A program made the translations under genes and the position numbers. From NCBI GenBank assembly GCA_021163765.1, contig JAGGTK010000030.1:1-48862 (forward strand): a stretch of 48,862 nt of DNA, given 5' to 3'. Shown piece after piece: positions 1-11,500 of this stretch (its first letter is position 1; the number at the start of each line of letters is the position of its first letter). The notes under the pieces are model-generated. The model was not told the DNA's origin, ran no database searches, and worked only from the letters and a program-made list of their open reading frames with translations. The DNA is from a bacterium (GTDB lineage: Bacteria > 4484-113).

Positions 1-2305
1 CGCCACCACCGGGGCCAACCTGCATCGGCGCAGCCCCGAAGTATCCTGAAGTCATCGAGGAGCTGGCTGCTGCGTATGCGGAAGATGGGTAGTTTGCGCT
101 ATAGCGGCCACCGCCGCCACCGCCGCGGCTTCCACCGTCACCGCCGTAGTTGCCGCCGCCACCCTGACTGCCGCCACCGCCGTAACCACCGCCGCCGCCG
201 GAGTACTGGTTCTGGTACACGTACCAGCCGACGGTAACGGACGGAAGCAAGTCAAGATTGTAGAGTATCTGGTAGATCTCGTTCGGATCGGCGTAATGGA
301 GCTGGTAGAAGTCTATCTCATTGGCGATTTCGATCTCCTGCTCCTTGCGCTCACGGCTTGTAACGAGGATAACCGGCTTCGCGTACGGGTCAGACTCGTC
401 GCGATATACGATCTTCTCAAACTGATGAGTCTCAAGAATGATGTCAAGCGCCGTATCCCACGGCACGTTCTCGAAGTTACCGATAACCGAGCCCGGCTCG
501 GTGATAAGCGCGTTGAACTGCGCGGCATCCCGGAAACCGATCGGGCTGCCGTCACCTCCGAGATCCAGCGGGTCAAGAACACGACGATTCGCAACACCGC
601 CAATAGGCTCATCAGTGATGTAGGGGTCTATGATGATTGAGATGCCTGCAATCTGCGACATCAGGTTCAGCACCTGGTACACGGAGAAGCCGGTCGCTGC
701 GTTCAGGTTGACCAGCACGTCGGACAGCCTGCCCTCAAACTCCTCAAAGCCAGGCAGCTCATAGTCACCCATCTCGGACGTACCCTCGATTTCCATGCGC
801 GGGTAGTCCTCGTCGGCGTCCAGGCTTTCGTAGACATCATCCACGGATGCCATACTGCCGTCGCCAGCATTCCAGCCTTCTTCGCCTGACGTCTCGGAAC
901 CCAGAGTGTAAGAGCCCGTGCTTGGTGCCGGCTTCATAGGCTTAGGCTGGCGCTTGGGCAGCGTCATCGGCGTGAGCTCCAGGTCGAAACTCTGGCCGTT
1001 CAGCGTTCCGGTGTGCGCGAATCCGTAATCCACATTGTTGTTGAACGAGAGGACTATGCGGGTGCATAACTCCTCGCCGACGATGTACTCGGATACGGTC
1101 AGGTTGCGCACAACGGGGTCATTCTTGAATATGTAGCTGGTCACCGCTTCTGAGGGTGGCAGGTCAATAAGGATGTTGTATCCCCGCGGGAACTCTATCG
1201 GCACGACATGCGCCACCGTAGTCTCGCTTGCGCGTATGGTGAGTTCCATCGTGGTTGGGTCGTAGTTGATGTAGCTTACAACGCCGCCGCTCGGCGCCGT
1301 TGAGTTGACCACGAAAGACCGCTCATCCGCTGTTGCCGCAGGCGGCTGCTCAGCCACAGGGAGGGCTTCCTCAGCAACCGGAGCCGGTGCGGGCTCAGCT
1401 TCCTCGACACTGGGGAGCACAACATTACCCGCCTCCGGGAAGGAAACCCTTAGCACCCGGCCGCCGTCGCTGACCGCATCATCGAATATTATGTTCTGCG
1501 AGTTAAGGAATCCAACAACGATGCGTGACTTGCAGGAATCCCCCTCGGTGAGGAAATAGGAGCGGATATCGCGTATGGCCCCTATGTTTTTAGCAATGAG
1601 CCCGTCCACAGTGGGTGACAGAGCTGCCTGAGGCAACGTCAGCATCAGGGATGGCGGGAACTTGGAGGTCGCGAGTTCGTACTCTATCGGCTCCTCCGCC
1701 TTAATGACCAGCGTGTTCCCATCAGGCTCGAAGTAAACGGCTGATATCAGATTGCCCGTGAAGCCAGACGGGGGCGCCAGCGGAGCAGAGGGTTCCGGCT
1801 CGGCAACTTCCGCCACAGGTTCCGGAACCGCTTCGGGCTGCTGAGGTTCCACATCGCCGTTGAGCATGCCCGCGGTAAGTTCGCTGTGGTCGGAGAGCGG
1901 ATAGAACACTTCTAGCACCAGGAGCCCATCTTTAGGCCTGGACCATCGGTAAGCGTCCTCGCCTACCTTGCCCTTCACATCGAGATAGACCACGAGCACC
2001 ACCGTGTCGGTATCCCCGGCGACGAGCACGTTTTTAATCAGCGTCGTCCCCTTCACCTGCGGGCTGACAGTTTTAAGCTCTGAATTAGAGAACTGCGCCT
2101 CAATACGCGTGGGATACAGCTTGACAGCGGTCTTGGGCTGGACGTCTCGATCCACCTCGAAGATGACCAGGTCCCGGTCAGCCAAGGCCTTCACCCTGAC
2201 GTCCGATATCTGGCTCACCCGCGCCGCCGAAGCGCTAACCGCGAGGAAGACCAAAAGTATTAATGCCAAGACGCTGGCTCCGGATATCTTCTTGTTGCAG
2301 TGCAT
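1..2305 (-). CDS. pilQ: PilQ-type secretin, C-terminus beyond the left edge
   Basis: This is an outer-membrane secretin of the type IV pilus / type II secretion family, forming the channel through which a pilus or substrate leaves. About 768 codons are visible and the frame stays open to base 1. Residues 1-28 are a Sec signal peptide ending in SASA. AMIN-like beta domains lie near residues 30-115, 205-300 and 390-450, separated by Pro/Glu/Ala linkers. An STN-like domain follows: IAGISIIIDPY near 550 and ENVPWDTALDIIL near 612-625, the latter highly characteristic of PilQ. A secretin N-domain starts near 668 (HYADPNEIYQIL). A strongly Gly-rich linker (about 697-749) interrupts it near the edge. 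The gate/beta-barrel domain is not in the window. ATG at 2305 is preceded in frame by GTG at 2308; the Shine-Dalgarno is at 2321-2316. It follows the pseudopilin operon but has its own promoter. The family is secure; PilQ rather than GspD is favoured by the AMIN domains. Confidence 0.88.
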   Translation of the reverse strand, partial: MHCNKKISGASVLALILLVFLAVSASAARVSQISDVRVKALADRDLVIFEVDRDVQPKTAVKLYPTRIEAQFSNSELKTVSPQVKGTTLIKNVLVAGDTDTVVLVVYLDVKGKVGEDAYRWSRPKDGLLVLEVFYPLSDHSELTAGMLNGDVEPQQPEAVPEPVAEVAEPEPSAPLAPPSGFTGNLISAVYFEPDGNTLVIKAEEPIEYELATSKFPPSLMLTLPQAALSPTVDGLIAKNIGAIRDIRSYFLTEGDSCKSRIVVGFLNSQNIIFDDAVSDGGRVLRVSFPEAGNVVLPSVEEAEPAPAPVAEEALPVAEQPPAATADERSFVVNSTAPSGGVVSYINYDPTTMELTIRASETTVAHVVPIEFPRGYNILIDLPPSEAVTSYIFKNDPVVRNLTVSEYIVGEELCTRIVLSFNNNVDYGFAHTGTLNGQSFDLELTPMTLPKRQPKPMKPAPSTGSYTLGSETSGEEGWNAGDGSMASVDDVYESLDADEDYPRMEIEGTSEMGDYELPGFEEFEGRLSDVLVNLNAATGFSVYQVLNLMSQIAGISIIIDPYITDEPIGGVANRRVLDPLDLGGDGSPIGFRDAAQFNALITEPGSVIGNFENVPWDTALDIILETHQFEKIVYRDESDPYAKPVILVTSRERKEQEIEIANEIDFYQLHYADPNEIYQILYNLDLLPSVTVGWYVYQNQYSGGGGGYGGGGSQGGGGNYGGDGGSRGGGGGGRYSANYPSSAYAAASSSMTSGYFGAAPMQVGPGGG

Positions 2306-2308
2306 CAC

Positions 2309-2427
2309 GGAGGTACCCTCCAAGACAGGTTTAACTACTATTTGTGCACCGACCGGTGCCCCTTCCTCACTCCCGGACTTAATTTAGGCCCGTCCAGGGA
2401 AACGACAGGACGATTTGTTCCCCAGAC
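2309..2427 (-). promoter_or_regulatory. Structured 5' leader of the secretin mRNA with occluded Shine-Dalgarno
   Basis: The leader between the predicted start site and the secretin start codon contains three local inverted repeats on the minus strand. CCC(U)GGAC (2399-2392) pairs with GTCCGGG (2378-2372). GCACC (2359-2355) pairs with GGTGC (2350-2346). The third includes the ribosome binding site: GGAGG (2321-2317) faces CCTCC (2313-2309) across three bases, immediately before GTG/ATG. The last pairing would hide the Shine-Dalgarno. I do not recognise a known riboswitch class, and a function is inference. Confidence 0.4.
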
Positions 2428-2433
2428 TGAGGG

Positions 2434-2462
2434 ATTCTACGCAACATATCGGGCATTGTCAA
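2434..2462 (-). promoter_or_regulatory. Sigma-70 type promoter of the secretin gene
   Basis: On the minus strand, TTGACA (2462-2457) is a perfect -35 match. It is followed by a 17-base spacer and TAGAAT (2439-2434), a five-of-six -10 match. Transcription should begin near 2427, giving a leader of about 120 nt before the start at 2305. It lies just downstream of the terminator of the preceding gene, so the secretin can be expressed separately from the pseudopilins. Inferred from consensus match only. Confidence 0.72.
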
Positions 2463-2483
2463 GGAATACACTGAGAACAAGAA

Positions 2484-2507
2484 AGGCCTGACCTTTCGGC
2501 CAGGCCT
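2484..2507 (-). terminator. Rho-independent terminator after the giant gspK-like gene
   Basis: A ten-base-pair stem (2498-2507 with 2484-2493, one G-U pair) closes a four-base loop. On the minus strand it is followed by a T-rich stretch, TTCTTG. It lies 43 bases past the stop codon of the 3103-residue gene and just upstream of the secretin promoter. Confidence 0.75.
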
Positions 2508-2549
2508 CTCAACGTTACTGTGCCAGGCAGTTTGCGCGCGCCGCTGCTC

Positions 2550-5500
2550 TTAACCGCCGCTCTCCGAGTGGCGATCCTCGTAGAGCACCATGTATGCGCG
2601 CCGCTCGCTCGCGTCAGCGCTAACCTCAGTGGTATCCCGGCGCGGCGTGTGCATCTTCCCTATATCGATCACACGCTCGATGGCGCGGTCGCGGTCGATA
2701 TGGTCAGCGTTTACCGGTGCGGTCATGCCGCCGCCAGAAATGCTCACACCGCCCATGCCCACGATGCGGAACGTGTAACTCCTCGTGGTGACGTACGGCG
2801 CGATGTCATCTAGGTAGTTCGCAATCACCTTGAATTCGTTGTTCTCCGCGTCCCAGACCTCGGCGTAGCGGAAGAGAGATGGCCCGGAGAGCGTGCGCTC
2901 AACGGTGGAGAAGTTGTTGGCGTCCACCTCTACATCATCCCTGTTGCCATCGCCGTCGGTATCAACCACACTGAACGACCGGGGCTCGTCCACCGACCCG
3001 TCATCGTCCCAGTCCATCAGGTCTAAGTAGTAGTCGTTAGTAAGAGCACCAACGACCTTGTAGAGGTCAAATACCGACTGGAACGGCGGGTTGGGGATGA
3101 AGGTGAAAGCTATCTCCCCGCCGCTGTAGATAAGGGCTATTTCGTTGCGGGCATCCGCACGCGTCTCGCCGGCCTCCGTATCGTAGAAGAAGTACTGACG
3201 CGCATCAAAGCCTCGCCGCTGGTCGATAGCCCAGGGGTCCTCACCGTCCAGCGAAGTGCCATTGTCGAGCGTGTCGTTGAGATACTTGGCGTATTCTTCG
3301 TCGGTCTCGAATGTGAGCTGCTTGCGAACCACGGCAATGTCGGAGGGGGCATAGAACTGCAGGTTCTCAACGCTACGGTCAAGGTTGTAATAGATGCCCC
3401 GGAAGTTGTCCCAGGCGTTAATCGCGTCATTGTCAGTCTGGTCGGGCCACACGTCGTCGCGCGATGACGGATCCGGATAATCCGCGGCGCGCGGATTTAC
3501 GCCGTCCCACGGGCCGACCACCGGCAGATGGTCCACTCGCACATCACCGCTGGCATACGGGTCAGCTCCAGAACCGTGCCGGTAGTCGAAGCCGCCCCCG
3601 TTCACAGAAGGCTTATAGGCGTCGTAATAGGCGTTGCGGTATTCCACGACAGCGTGCGCCAGCGCCCGCGCCTCGTCGCGAGTTATATACCTATCGTTCT
3701 CGTAGTCGCGGTCGCCCCGGCTCCAATTGGCGCCGTCAGTCGGGAAGTAAGCCCGCTCCTTGATGATCTTGGAGAATAGCGACGCTAGCACTTCTTCAGG
3801 AGCCGTGTTGATGTTGATGCGCCCCAGCGTATAAGTGTCGTAGAAGTCTGCTGGCGAATCCGTCTGAGGATCCTCGAGGTAGTTGATGGCAAACTGCGGG
3901 CAGTCTGCAGGATCTTTGGCTGCGAGGAAGCCCGGTGAAATGAAGCTCGGGTTCGGGTCCACCGTCAGCAGGTCGCCAAACACCTGGATGTCCGCCTCGC
4001 GCAGGCGATAGTCATTATCTTCCCAGTCGCCACCCTCGCTGCCGTCGTACAGCGGATCAACCCAAACGCGCACCGCATGCAGCGGCCGGCCGTCCCGGTC
4101 GCGGCGCACCTTAGGCACCGTGCTGCCGTACATTTGAGGTGTCAGGTATCCTGACGCGAACACCTGCTGCTGAGTAATTGCGAACTCGCCGGCACCGTCA
4201 GTAACGAAGACGACAACATAGTAGTTGCCCGGATACGGCACGTAGAGGTAGACCGGGTCGTATAGCTCGCCGGTGTCGCCGTTCATCATTATGCCGTCGG
4301 CACCGTACGGGTTGATGATCGTGGTGCGCGAATCGCGGAATTCCATATCCACGAGGGACCCATCGGTACTCACCAGTGAGACCACAACGAAGTAATCAGA
4401 ATCCTCGCCAAACAGCCCGGACAGCCCTGTGGCAGCGCCGCTCGTTACCATGTTGCCGAAGCTGCTGCCACCGAACTTCCGCCCCCCGCCAACGGCGTAA
4501 TTCACCTGAACCTGGAAGTTGCTCACGCCGCTTGAAGGCGACACTACCGCCGTCACATTCAGCGGCAGCCGCTCGCCCACGAGGACTTTCTGTTCGGCGT
4601 TGAACGGATGCGTCGCGGGACTGACGATGTCGCCGTTGGCATCGGTAACGGTAATCTGCACGTTGACGCCGTCTTCTGGGTCGTCGTAGCGGCCGTTGGC
4701 CGGCGATGTGCGGTCCATCCATACAGCGTCGTAGCGGTACTGGAAGAAGGTGTAGCGGCCAGAGGTGGTAACGCTGTCGGAAGCGCCCGGGTTGTTCGGA
4801 TCGTTGTAGGTGACTGTTATGTCGTAAGGCGGCATACCGCCGTCAACGTAAACGACGAAATTAACCTGCTCGTCGACTGCAACGGAAGGCGGTATCGCCA
4901 TAATCTGCGCATTCAAAGGCGCCTGCTCGACCACGATGAGCCGTGGCTGGCCCACAACGAGCATGCCGTTGGCGTCGGAAACAACCAGGCGGACCTGGTA
5001 TGTCCCCGTAACAAGGGCTCCGAGCTCGTCAAAGGCGTCTTCGCTGGGGACGAACAGCGGATTCGGCACGAAGTGCTGGGACCCATCGCTGAACTGGATG
5101 GCAGTGCCGGTGTCCACATGAAGGATGCTCCAGTTATACGTATACGGCCATGCGCCGCCGGAGACGAAGGACTCAAGGCTGAAGCCCTGGGTTGTCACGC
5201 CCACCATCGGGTCGATGAAGGTATCCACCGCCAGCGGCAGCGGGCTGGCCGAGCCTCCGCCACGGTTCCCGCCGACAAACACGACCTGAGAGTCAAACGC
5301 ATAAGCCGGTATGTCGCCGGGATTCAGCGGGTTGTCACGCACGAGCGCCGCGGCTTCGTATATCCCCTTGTCAGCCTCAACATCGATTCCGATATTGATG
5401 AACTGGAACCACACGCCCGGCAGGATCGTCGGGAATGAGTTGATCGCGCCAGGATTCATTCGATTCAGGCCATTGGTTGCTGTGACCCGTGAATGTGTCT

Positions 5501-8500
5501 GCGGATTGGGGAAGCCAAGTACGCCGATTTCAAAGTGGCCGTCCGTGTTCAGGTCAGCCATGAACCGCATATCCGACCCCTGGCCGTAGATCCCTGTCAG
5601 GGTGTAGGTCAGGGAGCCCGGCACGTTTGTCAGGCTATACGGATCCTGCGTCGCCAGATACGCGTGCACGTCAGCCTGCGGGTTCTCCGCGCTCGGTATC
5701 ACAATGGTGTCGCTGGCGTGCACAACGCGCGCCCTTCCGGTGGCCATATCATAATCCTCGTTGATCACCGTCAGCGCGATGAGGTGTCTGTTATCGTTGC
5801 CCAGCGTCGGCAGGCTCAGCGTGCTCAAAACGTTGCTCACGTCAACTGTGGGAAGCGGAGCAGGCTGCGGAAGCGTGAATGCCTGGGAATACCTGTTGTT
5901 TGACCTGTCCGTAATCAGCAGAGAACCGGACACATTCAGCCTGCCAGTGTTGTAGCTGCCGGTGTTTATGAACGTGAATCCAGCCGACCCTCCTGCATGA
6001 CCCACGTAGAGCTCTGAAGTAACGTAGTTCGCAGGAGCCACATAGTCGGATATACCGTCACCGTCGATATCCCAGTCGAACACCAGCGGAACACTCTCGT
6101 CAATCCCGATATCGAATATCGTGGGATCGGTCGTCGTGAAGTTGAACGCCATCTGGGCGTAGTAGTTCACGGAAACACCGGGGCTGACAAAGCGGCCGTC
6201 CGCGCTGATGGATGAGCTTACATTGATATTGACAGGCCCACCGCCTCCCCAGAAACCCTGGGCAATAAACGACGGGTCGATGTTGTACCGCTGGTTGGCG
6301 GAATTGCCCCAGACTCTCACGTAGAAGGTGCCCGCCGGCATGACAGAGCCGGTGCCGACAACATTACAGCTGTCCCCTGATGCAATGGTGCCGCTATCAA
6401 GCACGCCCAAGGCCGCATCGAAGAGACGGACGTACAGTTCGTCCGCAGGCCCCTGGTCAAACGACTGAACGAGAACGTTCAGCGTTCCATCCTGAGTCGT
6501 CGTGATGCTGTACCAGTCCTCGTCCGCAGGACCGGCTGGGGGGATTGTCCCGGTGAAGGGAAAGCTGTCTCTGTCAGGATCGTAGGAAAGCCCCATTACA
6601 TCAGCGCTCGCGCTGTCATCGTTGGGCTCGCTTTCCCAGAATGTATTACCGGGGTTAGGTGTGAAGATTGATTCCAGCTCGTAGGTCTGCGTGCTATCCG
6701 CGTCAATCCTGATGTAATACGTGTCCGCGGGCGAGTTTCGTCCGGTAGTCGCCCATGCATAAGTGCCACCGGCGCCAATTGACCCGCTGTCGATCAGCAC
6801 AAGCGACGAGTCGTAGAGCGCGATATCTATGTGCTGAACGCCAACCAAGCCCACACACTCCATGAGTATGCTCAGTGTTCCAGCTTGACTGGTATCGATG
6901 CTGAACCAGTCATCATCCGCTGCGTCCGCCGTGCGGCCCGTCCAGGTGGCATTATCGGTAGCGGGATCGTAGTCCAGCGGCATCACGTTAGCCGTGGGGC
7001 TCGTGTCATTAGGCTCGACTTCCCAGTAGGTCGGTGTATCGGGCGACTCGGTAAGAATGGCGTACCGCGAGTTCCCGTCCACGTTCCATTTGTACTTAAG
7101 GCCGGTATGCGAGGTTACTCCTCCGGTGTATGACCGCACGTTAATACCCATTCCGGGCAGCGGGTAACGGTCGGAATACATCGGCATTATGCTCGTAGTC
7201 AGACCGTAAGCTTCAGGCGTGTTGTTCGGGTCTTCCACCAGCGGGCGCAGATTCCGTATCTGCACCAACTGATGTGAAACGGCACTCTTGCCCGTGCCCT
7301 GGTCGGTCACTATCAGGGTGGCAGTGTAATTGCCAAAGCCGTCGTCTGCATAATCGTGGTGGAGCGATGTTAGCTGGCTCTGCCTGACCTGCCCCGGTGA
7401 GTCTGCCATCCGCGAGGTATCCGCTCGCGCGTCAATTATGCCGTCGCCCTGGAAATCAAGCTCCATCGTGTAGTTGTGCTCGGTGTCCGGGATGATGGAG
7501 CCGATCAAGTCGAAGGAGACAACGAAGTGGGTCTGGAAGAACGCGTGCCCGCTTGTCCCGCCGTTTCCAGCGCCGTCATCTGTCGTGACGGTCAGCCAGC
7601 CGGTGCGGGCGTTACCGGGAACGACCACCTGGAGTATCTGCCTGAACGGCAGCGGTCCGGCGTAGCTCGGATCGGGCTGGACACTGAACGCCAGCGCTGT
7701 CGCGCCTCCACCGAAGGTCACCCGGTTGTTCTGGGGTATGTTGCTGAAGTTGTAGCCATAGATCTCAATTATTGACCCGTGTCCCGCAATCTCGGGCACG
7801 ACCGGCGGAACTCCCGCATCCGACGAAAGGTATGGCTGCGGGCCGGTTCCGCTCATTACAGCCGTAAGATTGTTGTCCCCAATCGCATCTTCGCCGTTGC
7901 CCGGCGGGATGGCAGCCAGCGTAGCTATCGGCTCACGATCGTACGATCCAGGGCCGCCCACAATGACCATCTCGGTATCGGTTGCCAGGACGGTGTTGGT
8001 GGCGTTATGCGGGTTGACGTTCTTCTGGTCGATGACCATTACCTTTACGAAGTAAACGCCGTCCTGGGACTGGTCCGGATTGAACAGGAAGGTCGGGCTG
8101 GCGTCGTTGCTGTCCAGGACCTGGCCCTGGTCACCGTGGGCCAGCGCGCCGAACTCATCAAACACCTGCCACAGGTATCCGTACTCTCCCCTGCCCCCGC
8201 TCACCGAAACGCTCGCCCGGAAACCATGGTTTGGCTGGTCAACCTCGTGGAGGTTGATCGATGCTGTCATATTCGGGACATTGGTGAACGACCTTGCAGG
8301 TGAACCCCGTCCCCCTACGATGAGCGTTGTGGCATCAATCGCGCTGGTGGGAATCGGAGTGGTTGAATCTGTGACCGTGAATACGACGTTATACGTATCC
8401 TGAATGGGGAATGCGTCTGTTTCAATCGTGAGCGTATTGCTCTCGTAGTTCCCGTAGTTGTAGCTCTGAACGAGGCCGCCAAGGCTGTCAAACACCTGTA

Positions 8501-11500
8501 CGGCGACACTGTACGGGCTGACCCCGCCGTACATACCCAGATGCAGAAGGGTCGAGCTGTCCTCTTCCATCGAAGGCGGGTCGCACGCAACCTCCGCGAC
8601 GACGTTGGGCATAGTGCCGATAAGGTCAACCTGGACAACGTCTGTGTCCACTCCCTCAGGCGGATAAGGCATCGCGGGGAATGGCGGCTGCACCTGATTT
8701 GCCACAATGATGCCCGGCGGCAGCGCCGTGCTGGGCGGAATGACCGGCAAACCGGGCCATGCCCCAATCGCAGCGGGGCTGTAAAGGTCGTAGACCGTCA
8801 GCCTTATTGTGTCGCTGGAGGGAGTAACGAACACGGTGCGCGGGTCCCGTCCCCCGGCCTGCATCGGCCATGTGCCGTCAATTCCCTGCGGCGAGCCGTT
8901 GAAGTCCCAGTCGTAAAGGCGGAACGTGTTGGGATCTTCAACTCCGCCACCGGCTCTCGACAGCAGCATAAACTGGTCAGCACTGATGCGAACCGCCAGA
9001 ATGCTCACTTTCAGCGGGATGAAGGTGTCGCAGTTTTCCTGCAGGTAGACCTTCACCACGCTGTCGGCAAGGGTTTCCTCCGGCGTGCCGGCAGCCTTCA
9101 CCGCCATTACTCGCGCGGTGATGAACGGATTGCCGAAATAATCGAAAGCGAAGTCTCCCGCAACCGTCCCCGCAAGGGCGGGATCCGGGTCGGGAACCTC
9201 GGCCAGGTCAAACAGGTGATCGAAGCGGATGTATCTCTGGCCGGTAGACTGGTTGAATGTGGTGATGACACCGGGGCGCGCTTCTGTCGGCGGCGCGGAT
9301 ACCAGGCGCAAATCATCACCAAAACTCAGGTTGACCACATCCTCCCATGTGCCGTCGTAGTTGTAATCGAAGTAGACATCGTAGGTATAAGCCACCGTAT
9401 CGTCGGTCAGGTCGCCGGTCGTGCCGTTCGTGTCGTACTCGCCGAGCTTTACGATATCGGACATTGACACGTAGTAATTGACCATCACTGCGTCTTTGCC
9501 GATCGGCGCGCACAGGTAATCCGACGGCGGGTCAGCCATTATCCCCACGCTGAACCGGGAGAATTTGTAGAGCGGGACTTCAAGGATGTCCGCTACCGAA
9601 TCAAAGTAATGCGGCGGGATAACCGCGTCCACGTTCTGCCCCAACTCGGGGCTGGGCACATGAGCCGGCTGGAAGTAGAACTCGAGCAGGCCCGGAATGA
9701 GGATTATCGGGTCAATAATGGGGATGAACGAGCGAGTCCCCGGAATAGGGATGCCCTCATGAACCACACGCGGGTTGCCCGCACCATCCTGGTAGCGGAA
9801 GGCGTCCGCCTGGGTCAGGCCGTGGCGGTAAAGCAGTATGGAAAGCGCCGAATCCCGGCTGAAAGGCGGGTCGAGTGCCGGATATTCAGCGCCCGGCTCA
9901 GTGGCACCGCCACCAAGATTTATATTGTATTCGTGGCCTGATTCGCCGACATTGTATGGGTAGCCTCCACTCCAACTGCCACGGAATGGATTGCCCCACG
10001 CATCCGTGGAATTCAAATGGTCGCTGGGGCCTCGGCCGGCACGGTCGATGACCGGCAGAGCGAACTTGTCGTAGGTTCCTTCGGGGAGGTGGTTACGCAG
10101 AAAAGCCATCAGAATATCAGCTTCCTGCTCCAGGGACGAGAGCGAGGTGTCTGCCAGCGGCTTGTTGATGTCGTAGCGCAGGTCGGGAACCGTGTCGCTG
10201 TCAACCAGGTATCCGGGGATCGGGCGGGAAGTCGCGCCCGGAGGAAGGTCTGGAGGGTTAATCGGATCGACGGTGGAGCTCACGTCGGCGATGTAGTTCT
10301 GAACGACGTTGGTATCGTAAGAATAAACTGTAACGTAATCCCTTAGCCGCTCGAACTTCGTAGATGTCATTCCCTGGACATTGAGCAGCTCTTTGACATC
10401 CGAGAACGGGCGGGGCGTTGGCAGCGGCAGGTCGTCGTCGTTGTACCAGTCGTAATGGAACATGAAGTCCGTTATCTGCCCGCCGCCTCCCATTACGACA
10501 TCGAGCGCCGCCAGCGCCGGCGTCAGGTTCGGCGCGTCGACACGATGATTATCCGCGTCCGGAATGGTCCACGCAGCCTCGTCGCCGCCGTTGGGCAGCG
10601 TTGAGAGATCCGGGTTGAGCGCCCGCAGTATGTTCTCCGCCAGCGTCTCGTTCACGCCCGGAAGCGTCATCAGCATCCGCTTGCTCTCAATCGCCGAGTA
10701 AACCCAATCAGGAGCGTAATAATGCTGCACCGTCTCGCCAAGCGCTATCCAGGACTCTCCATCGGGACTGTTGTTCGGCCAGCCGTCAGCGCCTACACCA
10801 GCCCAGTCGATATTCCCCGTGACGGCGCCGTTCTGGTCGCGGAGCAGCACCGTGTTCCGGTCGGGGAACAGGGGGTTGTCAATCCAGTGCCAGCCCCACT
10901 CGCCCGGCATATTGTTGTTGTTGAAGTCGTCGGTGACCGAGTTGTCCCAGAAGCGCGTGTCGTACAGGGACGATTCTTCGGTCCAGACACGCACCTTCTT
11001 GCAGAAAATGTTGAGGTTGATCCGCCCGCTCTCGTCCGTTACGGAGCCGTAAGCACGGGTCAGCGTGCTGGGCACCGGGCCCTGGTCCAGATTCTCATAG
11101 ATGCCCTCATAGAGCTTGGTGCGGTAATCCAGCATCGCGTTGGCGATGGTCGCGCCGGTCGTAATATCGCTCTCGTAGGGGCCGACCGGGGGGAACGCCG
11201 CAGGATAGTATCCGGGGAATAGAAGCTGGTCCAGCGAGTCCGGGTTGAAGCCCTCGTTGACCCCATCGCCGTCGGCATCTCCCTCCACGGCGGCGAACTG
11301 GTTGTAAAACTCAAGCGGAACACGCGCGAGATTTACCGGCTGATAGTAATAAGGATTGCGGAAGAAGTTGTATGCCCATCGCTGGGCCAGATAAACCGGC
11401 CCATCGCCATTCAGATAGCGGAAGTCGTAATCATAATTTCGCGGGTCTGTGGTATCGTCCCCGGCGATGTACGAACGGTCCTTGCGCGGCCCGATCCAGT

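Noticed and set aside
100..217. GCC-rich simple repeat as a possible non-coding microsatellite
   Set aside because: It translates cleanly in the secretin frame as a Gly-rich linker bounded by ordinary secretin sequence.
4608..5438. A 276-residue plus-strand open frame within the giant gene, and similar ones at 7779-8303 and 8541-9467
   Set aside because: All lie opposite the coherent Ig/PKD/PPC coding sequence. They have no ribosome sites and no family resemblance.
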